From JAZDMK01 sp043800975 (GTDB taxonomy: Bacteria > Bacteroidota > Bacteroidia > Bacteroidales > JAHJDW01), in the NCBI GenBank assembly GCA_043800975.1, contig JAZDMK010000266.1:1-38012 (forward strand): 38,012 nt of DNA. The letters run 5' to 3'. The position numbers were made by a program, and so were the translations under genes. The notes under the pieces were generated by a model. The model searched no databases. It was not told the origin of the DNA and saw only the letters and a list, made by a program, of their open reading frames with translations. Of this stretch, positions 10,107 to 18,340 are shown one piece after another (position 1 is the first letter of the stretch; each line of letters starts with the position of its first letter).

Positions 10107-11153
10107 ATGAAACATCTGATCAGATTTATTGTAATGTCCATTGTTGTTGCTACAATGCTAACTCCAACCGAAGTCAAAGCCCAGGACACACATTTTTCTC
10201 AGTTCACAATGACTCCGCTGCAGCTGAATCCTGCCAATACTTGCGAAAGGGAATATCTTCGCGCCATTCTTAATTACAAAAACCAATGGAGCAGTGTTGC
10301 CGAAGCCTACAAAACCTACAACTTCTCGTATGATATGATTCTTTCAAAAAGAAAAGATGTCAGAGGTTTTTCTGCCGTGGGTGTCGACATTCTAAACGAC
10401 AAGGCTGGCGATGCCAACTTCAAAACATTTCAGGCAACACTTGCGTACTCGTATCATGTTTTTCTGAATGAAAAAAGCACGCTGGGTGGTGGAATTTCGG
10501 GCAGTTATCTGCAAAGAAGTTTCAACGCCAGTAGTTTTCAATGGGGCAACCAGTATGATGGATCTGCCTACAATGCAAACCTAACAACCGGCGAAAACTT
10601 TAAGACACCCAACTTTTCGTTTTTTGATTTGGCCGGCGGTGTGCACTGGAGATACAACAAAAGCGAAAGATACATGACGGGAAATGACCAGCTCAGTTTT
10701 AATGCAGGCATTGCCTTTTTTCACCTGACACGTCCGAAGTATTCATTTAACGGAAGTGATGAAAGATTGTATATGAAAAAAGTTTTTTATGCAAACGGTT
10801 TGATCGGGCTGAGCAATTCAAAGAGCTCTATTGTTCCCGGCATTGCTGTTTTCATGCAGGGCAAATCGAATGAAATTTTATTTGGTGCTTTATACAAATA
10901 CCAGTTCCAGGAAGATTCCAGATATACCGGAAACATTAAGGCTTCAGCGATTTCCATGGGTGGATATTACAGAAACAAAGACGCTGTGATTGCAAAACTT
11001 ATGTATGAATTTTCCGGCTATGCCATTGGTATCAGTTACGACATAAACGTATCAGGATTAAAAACGGCCAGCAATGGTTTGGGTGGAATTGAAATTTCGC
11101 TTAAGTTTGTAAATCCAAGTCCGTTCCTCTATAAGAACAAAGCAAGTATGTAA
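10107..11153 (+). CDS. PorP/SprF family outer-membrane protein
   Basis: A 348-aa member of the PorP/SprF family of the type IX secretion and gliding apparatus. The mature N-terminus DTHFSQFTMTPLQLNPAN is the hallmark of the family, as is the end of the barrel (SYDINVSGLKTASNGLGG, ISLKF). The start at 10107 gives a compact signal peptide (MKHLIRFIVMSIVVA...VKAQ); an in-frame ATG at 10074 would add 11 residues and cannot be excluded. SprF-type proteins act with a particular adhesin encoded just upstream and are needed to export or hold it at the surface (knowledge from SprB/SprF of Flavobacterium). Here it follows two CHU_C adhesins and precedes an OmpA-type protein by 5 bp, so a role in their export or anchoring is the natural inference. 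Confidence 0.9.
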   Translation: MKHLIRFIVMSIVVATMLTPTEVKAQDTHFSQFTMTPLQLNPANTCEREYLRAILNYKNQWSSVAEAYKTYNFSYDMILSKRKDVRGFSAVGVDILNDKAGDANFKTFQATLAYSYHVFLNEKSTLGGGISGSYLQRSFNASSFQWGNQYDGSAYNANLTTGENFKTPNFSFFDLAGGVHWRYNKSERYMTGNDQLSFNAGIAFFHLTRPKYSFNGSDERLYMKKVFYANGLIGLSNSKSSIVPGIAVFMQGKSNEILFGALYKYQFQEDSRYTGNIKASAISMGGYYRNKDAVIAKLMYEFSGYAIGISYDINVSGLKTASNGLGGIEISLKFVNPSPFLYKNKASM

Positions 11154-11158
11154 ACTAT

Positions 11159-12700
11159 ATGGCATTGAAGAAATTTTTCCTTTTTATTTTTTGTTTCTCT
11201 CTTTTTGCTTTCGCGCGTGGACAAAAAAATGATTCTGTTAAGATTGTTATAACAAATGTTGGTAAAGCAATAAACAGTCCTTTTGCTGAGTATTCACCGG
11301 CTATTTCAGCCGATGGGATGACGCTTTTTTTCACGTCGAGAAGGCCGGTTACCGAAAAAGAAATCAGTAAAAACAAAGAAGCAAAAGAAAGTATTTACTT
11401 CTCAACCTACGATACTTTAAAAAAGAAATGGAGTAAAGCGGAAATCCTGAAAGAAGTTGTAAATGAGCCCAACCGGCATAATTCTGCCAAAGCGATTTCG
11501 AACGATGGTCAGCGAATGCTTATTTACCGTGATGATGAATATGCAAACGGAGATTTGTATTACACCGAATTGCAAGGGAACGAATGGGGTGCTACAGAAA
11601 AATTACCTGAGCCCATCAATAGTAAACTTCATGAATCTGCTGCCAGCATTTCGCCGGATGGAACGACAATTTATTTTGTCAGCGACCGGTCGGGAGGTTT
11701 TGGCGGGCGCGATATCTGGGTATGTACCCAGGATGAATACGGGTATTGGGGAGAAGCAAAAAATCTTGGAAAAAATATAAACACCAAGCAAGATGAAGAA
11801 AGTGTTTTTATTCATCCCGATGGTAAAACAATTTATTTCAGTTCGAAAGGGCATACACCCAATAAAGGCGGATACGATGTTTACAAATCAGAGATGAAAG
11901 ACAGTGTATGGAGTAAACCTGTGATTCTTGATTCACCCATCAATACCAAAGATGATGATTTGTGTTTTGTACTTACAGCAAGCGGATTAACGGGATATTA
12001 TGCCTCCGCAAAAGCCGGTGGTCAAGGCGAAAGAGATATCTATGAAATAAAATTTGTACTCAAAGAAAAACCCAAACTCACCTTGCTGAAAGGCACAATT
12101 ACTGATGAGATCACAGGCGTTCCGATTGAAGCGGTTTTGGAAATTAAAGATCTTGAAAAAAATACGGTTGTTTCGAAAATTAAATCCAACAGCGCAACGG
12201 GAAAATATCTGGTTTCACTTCCATCCAATAAAAATTATGGAATTACCGTTAATGCGGAAACCTATCTGTTCCACTCTGTCAATGTTGACATCCCTCCTGC
12301 CACTTCGAGCTATCAGGAAATCATCAAAGACATTCAGCTCAAGAAATATGAAATCGGAAAACGAATTATTCTGAATAATATTTTTTATGATTTTGATAAA
12401 GCCACCTTACGCTCTGAATCTATGTCGGAGCTTAGCAGGCTGGTTAAACTGATGAACGAAAATCCATCCATTAAAATTGAAATCTCGAGCCATACCGATA
12501 ACATTGGTTCTGAAGAATACAACAATACGTTATCGCAGGCAAGAGCACAGTCGGTGGTGGATTATCTGATCAGCAAGGGAATTAAAAAAGAAAGACTGAT
12601 TGCCAAAGGTTACGGAAAATCGACACCTATCGCGCCGAACGATACTGAAAAGGGACGTCAGATGAACCGCAGAACAGAGTTCAAAATTCTCAGCATTTAA
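11159..12700 (+). CDS. PD40 beta-propeller / OmpA-family protein
   Basis: A 513-aa exported protein (signal MALKKFFLFIFCFSLFAFARGQ). About residues 40-300 carry PD40/WD40-like propeller motifs (EYSPAISADGMTLFFTSRR, SPDGTTIYFVSDR, HPDGKTIYFSSKG). About 305-390 is a carboxypeptidase-regulatory-like fold (LKGTITDEITGVPIEAVLEI). About 405-513 is an OmpA peptidoglycan-binding domain (NIFYDFDKATL, SSHTDNIGSEEYN, LSQARAQSVVDYL, RRTEF). The order matches PorE-type proteins that tie the type IX ring to peptidoglycan, but the N-terminal TPR region of PorE is missing, so PorE itself is not claimed. It begins 5 bp after the PorP-like stop and is almost certainly co-transcribed, suggesting a peptidoglycan anchor for the adhesin export unit. 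Confidence 0.85.
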   Translation: MALKKFFLFIFCFSLFAFARGQKNDSVKIVITNVGKAINSPFAEYSPAISADGMTLFFTSRRPVTEKEISKNKEAKESIYFSTYDTLKKKWSKAEILKEVVNEPNRHNSAKAISNDGQRMLIYRDDEYANGDLYYTELQGNEWGATEKLPEPINSKLHESAASISPDGTTIYFVSDRSGGFGGRDIWVCTQDEYGYWGEAKNLGKNINTKQDEESVFIHPDGKTIYFSSKGHTPNKGGYDVYKSEMKDSVWSKPVILDSPINTKDDDLCFVLTASGLTGYYASAKAGGQGERDIYEIKFVLKEKPKLTLLKGTITDEITGVPIEAVLEIKDLEKNTVVSKIKSNSATGKYLVSLPSNKNYGITVNAETYLFHSVNVDIPPATSSYQEIIKDIQLKKYEIGKRIILNNIFYDFDKATLRSESMSELSRLVKLMNENPSIKIEISSHTDNIGSEEYNNTLSQARAQSVVDYLISKGIKKERLIAKGYGKSTPIAPNDTEKGRQMNRRTEFKILSI

Positions 12701-12790
12701 AAGCAGTATTATTTGTATTGTAGTTTTAGTTAATTTTAACGTTCATCAAAAAGTTCAAAACACTTGGTCGCAAATAATATCTTTTCAAAA

Positions 12791-14779
12791 ATGCTTTTTA
12801 ATAAATGGATTGTATTATGCGCAGTCGTGTTTTTTCTTTCCCTACAAAAAGGAACTGCTCAAAATTATACACAGCTCCGTTCCGAAATTTCTCATCGTCT
12901 TGATTCCGTAAAGTCCTATTCTTTCTACGATTCAACACGTATGTTTTTTCATGGAAAGAAACTGATTGCAAAATCAAAAGCACTGAAACTGCCGGCTGTA
13001 GAAATTGAAGTCACCATTCTTTTTGGAAATTATTTTTATTATCAGGCCAATTTTAATGCAGCGATGGTTTATTACAACAAGGCGCTGGGGCTGGCTGACC
13101 GCATCCGCAATGAGCATTATAAAGCGCTTGCCATGATTAAAATCGGATACGTGGAAAGTGAGAAATCGAATTTCGGACTGGTCAATAAAATATTTTCCGG
13201 CGTATATGAAAAATCGAAAGAACGCGGCGATACACTCGCCATGGTGGAGGCCCTTAACGGAATCGGAATCCTGAATGAAAACATCAATAATCTGGAGAAA
13301 GCAGTCATCTCCTACAAGATGGCCATTAAGCTTGCAGAAGGTGCCCGGCTTAATTATGAGCAGGCATATGTGAAACATAACCTTGGAAATCTGTATTGTT
13401 TTCAGGGAGAAGACAGTCTTGGCTTTTCTTACCTGATGCAGGCTTTACGGTTTGCACAGATTTCCGGACACAAGAAACTGCAGACGCATGCCAACCTGAA
13501 CATCGGTTTGTATTACAAGGAAAGAGGCGATTTTGTTTCTGCAGAAAAGCATTACAGGCGCTCGCTGCATCAGGCCCGAATCGACAACTCACCACCCGAT
13601 CTAATTCCTACACTGCTCAATCTGGTTGATGTAACAATCACAAAAAAACAATATAGTGAAGCGGAAATATACTGTCAGGAAGCACTTGACATTTGCTGGA
13701 AAGCCAACCTCAATGATTACAAATCGGTTTGCTATTACGGGCTTGCGAGAATTAAATCGGAGACGAACAAAATTGATTCAGCGATTGCCTACACAAGTCT
13801 GGGAATAGAGTGGGCGCTAAAAGGAAAGAAAAATAGTTTTATTAACGAAGGTTACAGCCTGCTGGCGCATTATTACGAGGTTAATAAAAAATATGATCAG
13901 GCACTCGAATATTATAAAAAATACAAAAAACTGAGCGATAGTCTGAACAACGATAACTTCGTTTCAAAAATAAAATACCTGAATTCGCAGGAGGAATCGC
14001 TTGAAAAGAAACAGAAATACGAAGAAGAAAAAAATAAAAACCTGCAGCTCGAACAAAAATTTGAGCGCGGCAGAGCCAATATGAATCTGCTGATTGCTTC
14101 TGCCATCGTGCTTGTTTTATTGATCGTACTAACCTTTCTGTATTTTATAACCCGCATGAAACGCCGGGCTTTGATCAATCACCGGAAGACACTGATCGAG
14201 CTGAATGACAAGGAACGCTCGAACATGGCGCTCAACCTGCATGACGAAGTGGGGCAAATACTTTCGATTCTGAAAAACAAACAATCGAAAAGTAAACTTT
14301 CGGATGAATCGGATATGAACGAATTAAACAACCTCGTAGATGAAGCGATTGATAAAACACGAACCATTGCCTTTCGTTTTCATCCCAAGTTTTTAGAACA
14401 TGTGAGCATCAATCAGGCAGTAAATTCACTGCTTGCCGATACGGAGAAAAATACGGGCATTGTTTGTCTGTTCGAAAAATCGGACGATTTCGATCAGCTA
14501 ACACTCATTGACCGTGTACACATTTACAGAATTCTTCAGGAGTGCGTAACCAATACCATCAAGCATTCCGGCGCTACATCCATCCGTGTTGATTTTATCA
14601 AAGAGAATTCGCGCTATCATATCATTTACCGTGATAACGGAAAGGGGCTTGATAAAAATCATGTTAAAAAATTCGGCTTTCTCAGCATCGAAGAACGCGT
14701 GACAGCGCTTAACGGAAAGCTGATTCTTACTCTTAAAAAACCGCATTCTTTTCATCTTGAAATTTATTTCCCATGGTAA
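12791..14779 (+). CDS. TPR-containing sensor histidine kinase
   Basis: A 662-aa two-component sensor. The ATG at 12791 gives a proper signal peptide or first membrane segment (MLFNKWIVLCAVVFFLSLQKGTAQ); the open frame extends to a TTG at 12764, which is not needed. About residues 40-380 are TPR-like helical repeats facing the periplasm, followed by a charged coiled coil (about 395-428), one transmembrane segment (about 430-453, LLIASAIVLVLLIVLTFLYF), a HisKA_3 phosphoacceptor box (ERSNMALNLHDEVGQ, His484) and a HATPase_c domain (N box QECVTNTIKHS, G1 DNGKGL, G2 GFLSIEERV). This is the NarX/LytS-like HPK7 layout common in Bacteroidota. The gene overlaps the response regulator by 7 bp. The signal sensed is unknown. 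It lies 90 bp after the adhesin operon, so control of surface genes is possible but not shown. Confidence 0.9.
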   Translation: MLFNKWIVLCAVVFFLSLQKGTAQNYTQLRSEISHRLDSVKSYSFYDSTRMFFHGKKLIAKSKALKLPAVEIEVTILFGNYFYYQANFNAAMVYYNKALGLADRIRNEHYKALAMIKIGYVESEKSNFGLVNKIFSGVYEKSKERGDTLAMVEALNGIGILNENINNLEKAVISYKMAIKLAEGARLNYEQAYVKHNLGNLYCFQGEDSLGFSYLMQALRFAQISGHKKLQTHANLNIGLYYKERGDFVSAEKHYRRSLHQARIDNSPPDLIPTLLNLVDVTITKKQYSEAEIYCQEALDICWKANLNDYKSVCYYGLARIKSETNKIDSAIAYTSLGIEWALKGKKNSFINEGYSLLAHYYEVNKKYDQALEYYKKYKKLSDSLNNDNFVSKIKYLNSQEESLEKKQKYEEEKNKNLQLEQKFERGRANMNLLIASAIVLVLLIVLTFLYFITRMKRRALINHRKTLIELNDKERSNMALNLHDEVGQILSILKNKQSKSKLSDESDMNELNNLVDEAIDKTRTIAFRFHPKFLEHVSINQAVNSLLADTEKNTGIVCLFEKSDDFDQLTLIDRVHIYRILQECVTNTIKHSGATSIRVDFIKENSRYHIIYRDNGKGLDKNHVKKFGFLSIEERVTALNGKLILTLKKPHSFHLEIYFPW

Positions 14780-15453
14780 AACTTTTAGTTGTCGACGACC
14801 ATCCTATCTTTAGGCGCGGGCTTCGGGATGTGATCAAAGAATTGTTTCCAGCTTATACGATTCAGGAAGCCGGAGGCAAAGATGAAGTTTTCAGTACACT
14901 CAGCACGTTCAAGCCGGATCTGATTTTTCTGGATATTGAAATGCCGGGAATGAGCGGCATCGCTATGTATTCCGAAATAATAAAAGCATCGCCCGAAAGT
15001 AAAATTGTTTTTCTGACGATGTATAAAAATGAAGAAATATTTTACAAAGCAATCAATACCGGCGCCAAGGGTTATTTGCTGAAAGAAGATTCGCATCTGG
15101 AAATTACGGAATGTATTTCGCGCGTGTTGGCGGGCAAAACATACATCAGCAAAGAAATGCTTACTGCGTATCAGTCGTACGCAAATTATTTAAAAGAACA
15201 GATTAAATACAAATCCTTATTCGATGAACTGACCGCTTCGGAAGTAAAAACTTTGTTGCTGGTTATCGAAGATAAAAGTTGTCAGGAAATTGCCGAAATG
15301 CTTTTTGTAACGGCAAAAACAATTGAAAATTACCGTTCGAGTATTTGTAAAAAACTGCAGCTTCCAGTAGGGAATAATTCGCTAATCCGCTGGGCGCTTC
15401 ACAACAAGGATCTGGTGACAACGCATTTGAAGTTTCGGGATAAACGAGCGTAA
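14773..15453 (+). CDS. NarL/LuxR-family response regulator
   Basis: A 226-aa DNA-binding response regulator, partner of the kinase it overlaps by 7 bp (translational coupling likely). The receiver domain has the acidic pair Asp8-Asp9 (LVVDDHP), the phosphoacceptor Asp54 (LIFLDIEMPGMSG), Thr82 and Lys104 (GYLLKED). The C-terminal half (about 150-215) is a LuxR-type helix-turn-helix: LTASEVKTLLLVIEDKSCQE followed by IAEMLF and KTIENYRSSICKKL. Family members bind promoters as phosphorylated dimers. No target can be named from this window; its own operon or the adhesin cluster upstream are candidates by position only. Confidence 0.93.
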   Translation: MVKLLVVDDHPIFRRGLRDVIKELFPAYTIQEAGGKDEVFSTLSTFKPDLIFLDIEMPGMSGIAMYSEIIKASPESKIVFLTMYKNEEIFYKAINTGAKGYLLKEDSHLEITECISRVLAGKTYISKEMLTAYQSYANYLKEQIKYKSLFDELTASEVKTLLLVIEDKSCQEIAEMLFVTAKTIENYRSSICKKLQLPVGNNSLIRWALHNKDLVTTHLKFRDKRA

Positions 15454-15477
15454 TCAGTAATAAGTTTTTTATTCATT

Positions 15478-15512
15478 GAAGTACGAATTAATACGAACGT
15501 ACTAACTACGAA
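15478..15512 (+). repeat. Dispersed TACGAA repeat, copy 2
   Basis: This is the divergent copy: GAAGTACGAATTAATACGAA is followed by ACTAACTACGAA, so the third TACGAA motif is decayed. It is in the same orientation as the copies at 50-85 and 15568-15603. Confidence 0.7.
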
Positions 15513-15567
15513 TAATGGAATAAGTGGCAGTGGCAGTGGCAGGAGCAGTAGTAGTTGCAGGTGCAAC

Positions 15568-15603
15568 GAAGTACGATTTGATACGAACTTACGAAGTACG
15601 AAA
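15568..15603 (+). repeat. Dispersed TACGAA repeat, copy 3
   Basis: GAAGTACGATTTGATACGAA followed by CTTACGAAGTACGAAA. It is close in sequence to copy 1, 15.5 kb away, and better conserved than the adjacent copy 2. Confidence 0.8.
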
Positions 15604-15627
15604 ATTAAAATTCTTGCCACAAAAACA

Positions 15628-15643
15628 CTCCGCCGCGGCGGAG
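15628..15643. repeat. 16-bp perfect GC palindrome
   Basis: CTCCGCCGCGGCGGAG reads the same on both strands. It lies in AT-rich DNA just downstream of TACGAA copy 3. It lacks a loop and T-run, so it is not a terminator. Confidence 0.75.
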
Positions 15644-15744
15644 GGGACATAGAAAAACATAGACACATAGGAATACAAAAGCTTAAAACAGTTTGCAGTG
15701 GCAGGAGCAGTAATCATTGATCGGTGATCAGTAAACAGTATTCA

Positions 15745-15757
15745 GTGCCTTAGGCAC
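15745..15757. repeat. Short hairpin GTGCC-TTA-GGCAC
   Basis: A 5-bp perfect stem with a 3-nt loop, in the same repeat mosaic. It is 39 bp ahead of a larger hairpin and is not followed by T's. Confidence 0.5.
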
Positions 15758-15795
15758 GGAATGTTTGTAACACGAACAGGAAAGAATAAACTGAG

Positions 15796-15833
15796 TGCCG
15801 CTCCGAAGGAGTCCCTTCGGGATAGGTACGGCA
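15796..15833. repeat. Two-stem hairpin with CCGAAGG-AGTC-CCTTCGG core
   Basis: The inner stem CCGAAGG (15803-15809) pairs with CCTTCGG (15814-15820) around loop AGTC. The outer stem TGCCG (15796-15800) pairs with CGGCA (15829-15833). The unit resembles a hairpin repeat often seen between genes in Bacteroidota (recognised from memory). Confidence 0.65.
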
Positions 15834-15866
15834 TGTTCATTGCGAGATGCCCGATGTTGAATGCCC

Positions 15867-15884
15867 GATCCACCGGGGCGGATC
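15867..15884. repeat. Imperfect palindrome GATCCACCGGGGCGGATC
   Basis: GATCCACC and GGCGGATC pair with one A-C mismatch. It is the last repeat unit before unique sequence leading to the gene at 16036. Confidence 0.55.
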
Positions 15885-15938
15885 AGTTTTACATAAAGTG
15901 AACTGCGCCCTTACTTTTTCTACATCAAACAAATTTAT

Positions 15939-15946
15939 TACATTTG
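15939..15946 (+). promoter_or_regulatory. Bacteroidota -7 element TACATTTG
   Basis: TACATTTG matches TAnnTTTG and lies 90 bp upstream of the ATG at 16036. No good TTG-type -33 element is at the usual distance, so strength is uncertain. Confidence 0.4.
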
Positions 15947-16035
15947 TATAAATGCTTTATTGAGATAAAACATTTTTAAAAGGGTATGCTTTGCAATTTT
16001 TAAATACTCTTTTTAAGATTCAAAATGTTGTCAAA

Positions 16036-16869
16036 ATGATTTACAAGGTGAAATTTACCCAAGGGTTTACTCAAAATTTTAAATTGATAATTATTCTTTT
16101 ATTGTTAATTTGTAACAAAGGGTATAGTCAATTTTTTTATAGCAAAGAACTCAATCATAAGGACTCTTTAAATAGGCTTGATGCCAATAAACTAAAACAG
16201 GGTTTGTGGTTATTATCAGATACTGATAACAAGCCTGTAATTCTTTGCCCTTTTGTTAATGATACTATAGATGGGAAATACATTCAATTTTGGGAAAATG
16301 GTCAGGCTCATATTATCAAAGAATATAAAAAAGGGAAATTATGGAATACAATTGCATTGTTCGATACAAATGGTAAATTCATTGATCCCGGAAATGTTCA
16401 TAACGGTAATGGATTTGAAAAAACTTATTATATTACTGACTCCTCAAATGTTTTCTATAAAGGCAAAATAAATATTAACGGAAATCAGTTATTTTACACT
16501 ACTGAATTTCGCAATGGTTCACCATATGGAAAGCAAGTCTTTTATTCTCGAAAAGGATTAGCAATAGAGATACACACTATACGACCTCCTTTAAAATTAT
16601 ATGATGCCATATATGACTCAGAATCAAATGAGCCTGTTTCTTACTTTATAAGCGGACCAATAGACACAATTCCTACGTACTTTTTAACTAAGGATTTTAT
16701 TGTTGAAGCTATACAGGATGAAAAATGTCAGGCACAATATTCACCTAGATCATTAAAATCCTTTGATCTTTTTATTCCCGAGGAGTACCAAACACCTGAA
16801 AGGTTAAGAAAACTTAAAAAATTAAAAAAATACTTTAAAAAGAATAGAGATTGGGATATCCATTATTGA
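16036..16869 (+). CDS. Secreted MORN-like repeat protein, function unknown
   Basis: A 277-aa exported protein. The start at 16036 is the first ATG and gives a signal peptide (NFKLIIILLLLICNKGYSQ just before the mature part); the open frame itself begins at a TTG (15991). Residues about 75-170 have MORN_2-type repeats: DGKYIQFWENGQ, IKEYKKGKLWNTI, then GKQVFYSRKG. These resemble the YwqK-like family, whose annotation as an antitoxin is doubtful. The C-terminus is strongly basic (RLRKLKKLKKYFKKNRDW). The gene is visibly more AT-rich than its neighbours and follows a repeat mosaic, which hints at acquisition. No toxin gene is adjacent; tilS on the other strand converges on it. Confidence 0.7.
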   Translation: MIYKVKFTQGFTQNFKLIIILLLLICNKGYSQFFYSKELNHKDSLNRLDANKLKQGLWLLSDTDNKPVILCPFVNDTIDGKYIQFWENGQAHIIKEYKKGKLWNTIALFDTNGKFIDPGNVHNGNGFEKTYYITDSSNVFYKGKININGNQLFYTTEFRNGSPYGKQVFYSRKGLAIEIHTIRPPLKLYDAIYDSESNEPVSYFISGPIDTIPTYFLTKDFIVEAIQDEKCQAQYSPRSLKSFDLFIPEEYQTPERLRKLKKLKKYFKKNRDWDIHY

Positions 16870-16939
16870 TTTGCGCCGACCACAAACAGATTTATGAATA
16901 GGGTTAAATTTTTCAAATCTTTCCCAAGCTCGGCAACCG

Positions 16940-18262
16940 TTAATGCAATTTTATAATCAATACCTTCTTTGTTTGTGCTGTAACCTTAAACCTGTCATCC
17001 ATCCGCATCCCCACAACCCAAACAATCTTTTCGCCTGAACACAAAACCCATACGTTTTCCTTTTCGGAAATGGAAAGTTTCTGATCGATAAAAAAATCGC
17101 TCAGCTTCTTCTTCCCTTTCATACCATAAGGAACAAACACATCGCCCTGCTTCCATTTGCGGAGTGTTAACGGGAATTTGATTTTATCATAATCGAGATA
17201 AACTTTGTCGGGCGTAGTTTTTAAATTCTGGTTGTTGTATTTTTCTTTAGAAAAAATCAAATGCAGCGGCTCAACAATTTCTTTTTGATTTTCACGAATG
17301 CGGTACGACAATTTCTCTGTTTTATTCTTCAGCGGTTCAACAATCAGATGCGTCCGGTCTTTAATTAACCGATGCGTAGTCGTCTGGAACTGCTTGCCAG
17401 ATAAGGCTTCCAGAGATTGTATCATTCTTCCTGTTTCATCAAAAGTAAAACCGTAGGGCTTGATGATTTCAAACAAAACAGAATGCGGTGCTGCCGATTT
17501 TTTTAGAAGTGAAATAGAAATCAACAGTGAATTTTGTTTTTCCTGCACGATTTCGCTTTTGTAATTCTCAATGCAATGATGATATAATTTTTCTGCATCA
17601 TCCATACGCATTGCATTGGTCATGGCGGTTTCTGCAAGCGAAGGATTGATTTCACGTAGCAGCGGCATCACTTTATGACGCAGAAAATTCCGTGTATAAT
17701 CGAGCGAACGGTTCGATGAATCTTCGCGATACATCAGTTTGTTCTTCTTGGCATATTGCTCAATATCGGAACGTGATGCAAACAACAAAGGACGAATGGT
17801 TTTTTGATTCTTCACGGGAATGCCTGTCATACCTGCGATTCCGCTTCCGCGCAGCCAATTGAGCAAAATGGTTTCTGCATTGTCATCCTGATGGTGTGCG
17901 GTAGCTATGAAGGAATACTTTTCTTCTTTCAGCAGTTTTTCAAACCAGGCATAACGCAGGTCACGCGCAGCCATCTGAATGGAGATTTTATTCTTTTCAG
18001 AAACATTTTTTGCTTCAAACTTTTTGCAGAAAAAAGGAACGATGTATTTAACCGAAAGGTTTTTTACAAATTTTTCATCATCCTCCGATTCCTTTCCGCG
18101 CAGGCCGAAATTGCAATGCACGATAGCGAACTGAATACCGCTCTGAGCAAACAAATCGCACATCACAACCGAATCGATGCCGCCACTGACTGCCAGCAGC
18201 ACTCTTTCGCCTGCTTTGATCAGTTTATTCTGACTAATAAATTTTTTAAACGTTGATTGCAT
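16940..18262 (-). CDS. tilS: tRNA(Ile)-lysidine synthase
   Basis: A 440-aa enzyme that uses ATP and lysine to convert C34 of tRNA-Ile(CAU) to lysidine, so that AUA is read as isoleucine. The PP-loop motif SGGIDS is at residues 26-31 (LLAVSGGIDSVVMCDL). The N-terminal ATPase continues with HCNFGLRGKESEDDE, a typical TilS segment, and TAHHQDDNAETILLNWLRGSG. The C-terminal tRNA-binding domain is complete (about 355-440: LRKWKQGDVFVPYGMKGKKK, then LSDFFIDQK). Length matches bacterial TilS. It is divergent from the gene at 18341 with a 78-bp gap. As an essential gene it is expected to be present once. Confidence 0.96.
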   Translation of the reverse strand: MQSTFKKFISQNKLIKAGERVLLAVSGGIDSVVMCDLFAQSGIQFAIVHCNFGLRGKESEDDEKFVKNLSVKYIVPFFCKKFEAKNVSEKNKISIQMAARDLRYAWFEKLLKEEKYSFIATAHHQDDNAETILLNWLRGSGIAGMTGIPVKNQKTIRPLLFASRSDIEQYAKKNKLMYREDSSNRSLDYTRNFLRHKVMPLLREINPSLAETAMTNAMRMDDAEKLYHHCIENYKSEIVQEKQNSLLISISLLKKSAAPHSVLFEIIKPYGFTFDETGRMIQSLEALSGKQFQTTTHRLIKDRTHLIVEPLKNKTEKLSYRIRENQKEIVEPLHLIFSKEKYNNQNLKTTPDKVYLDYDKIKFPLTLRKWKQGDVFVPYGMKGKKKLSDFFIDQKLSISEKENVWVLCSGEKIVWVVGMRMDDRFKVTAQTKKVLIIKLH

Positions 18263-18340
18263 CGAATATTTAATTTCCTGATAAAAGAGATTGAATGTGT
18301 TTTTTGATTAAAATTGTGTCTAAGTTAAAAAACATTTGAA

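Larger units (their letters stand above)
15454..16035. other. Intergenic region, second repeat mosaic
   Basis: No gene seen in this 580-bp gap. It contains two TACGAA repeat copies, G-rich GGCAGT/GGCAGG/GCAGTA runs (about 15523-15560 and again near 15692-15712), a 16-bp palindrome, three further hairpins and, near its end, a TACATTTG promoter-like element. The repeats follow one another with little unique DNA between them. No transposase remnant or target-site duplication was found by eye. Confidence 0.7.

Noticed and set aside
15478..15603. TACGAA repeats as a CRISPR array
   Set aside because: Only two copies are close together, spacing is irregular, copies differ and no cas gene is present.
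16036..16869. Toxin-antitoxin pair
   Set aside because: The YwqK-like MORN match alone does not make an antitoxin; the protein has a signal peptide and no toxin partner is adjacent.
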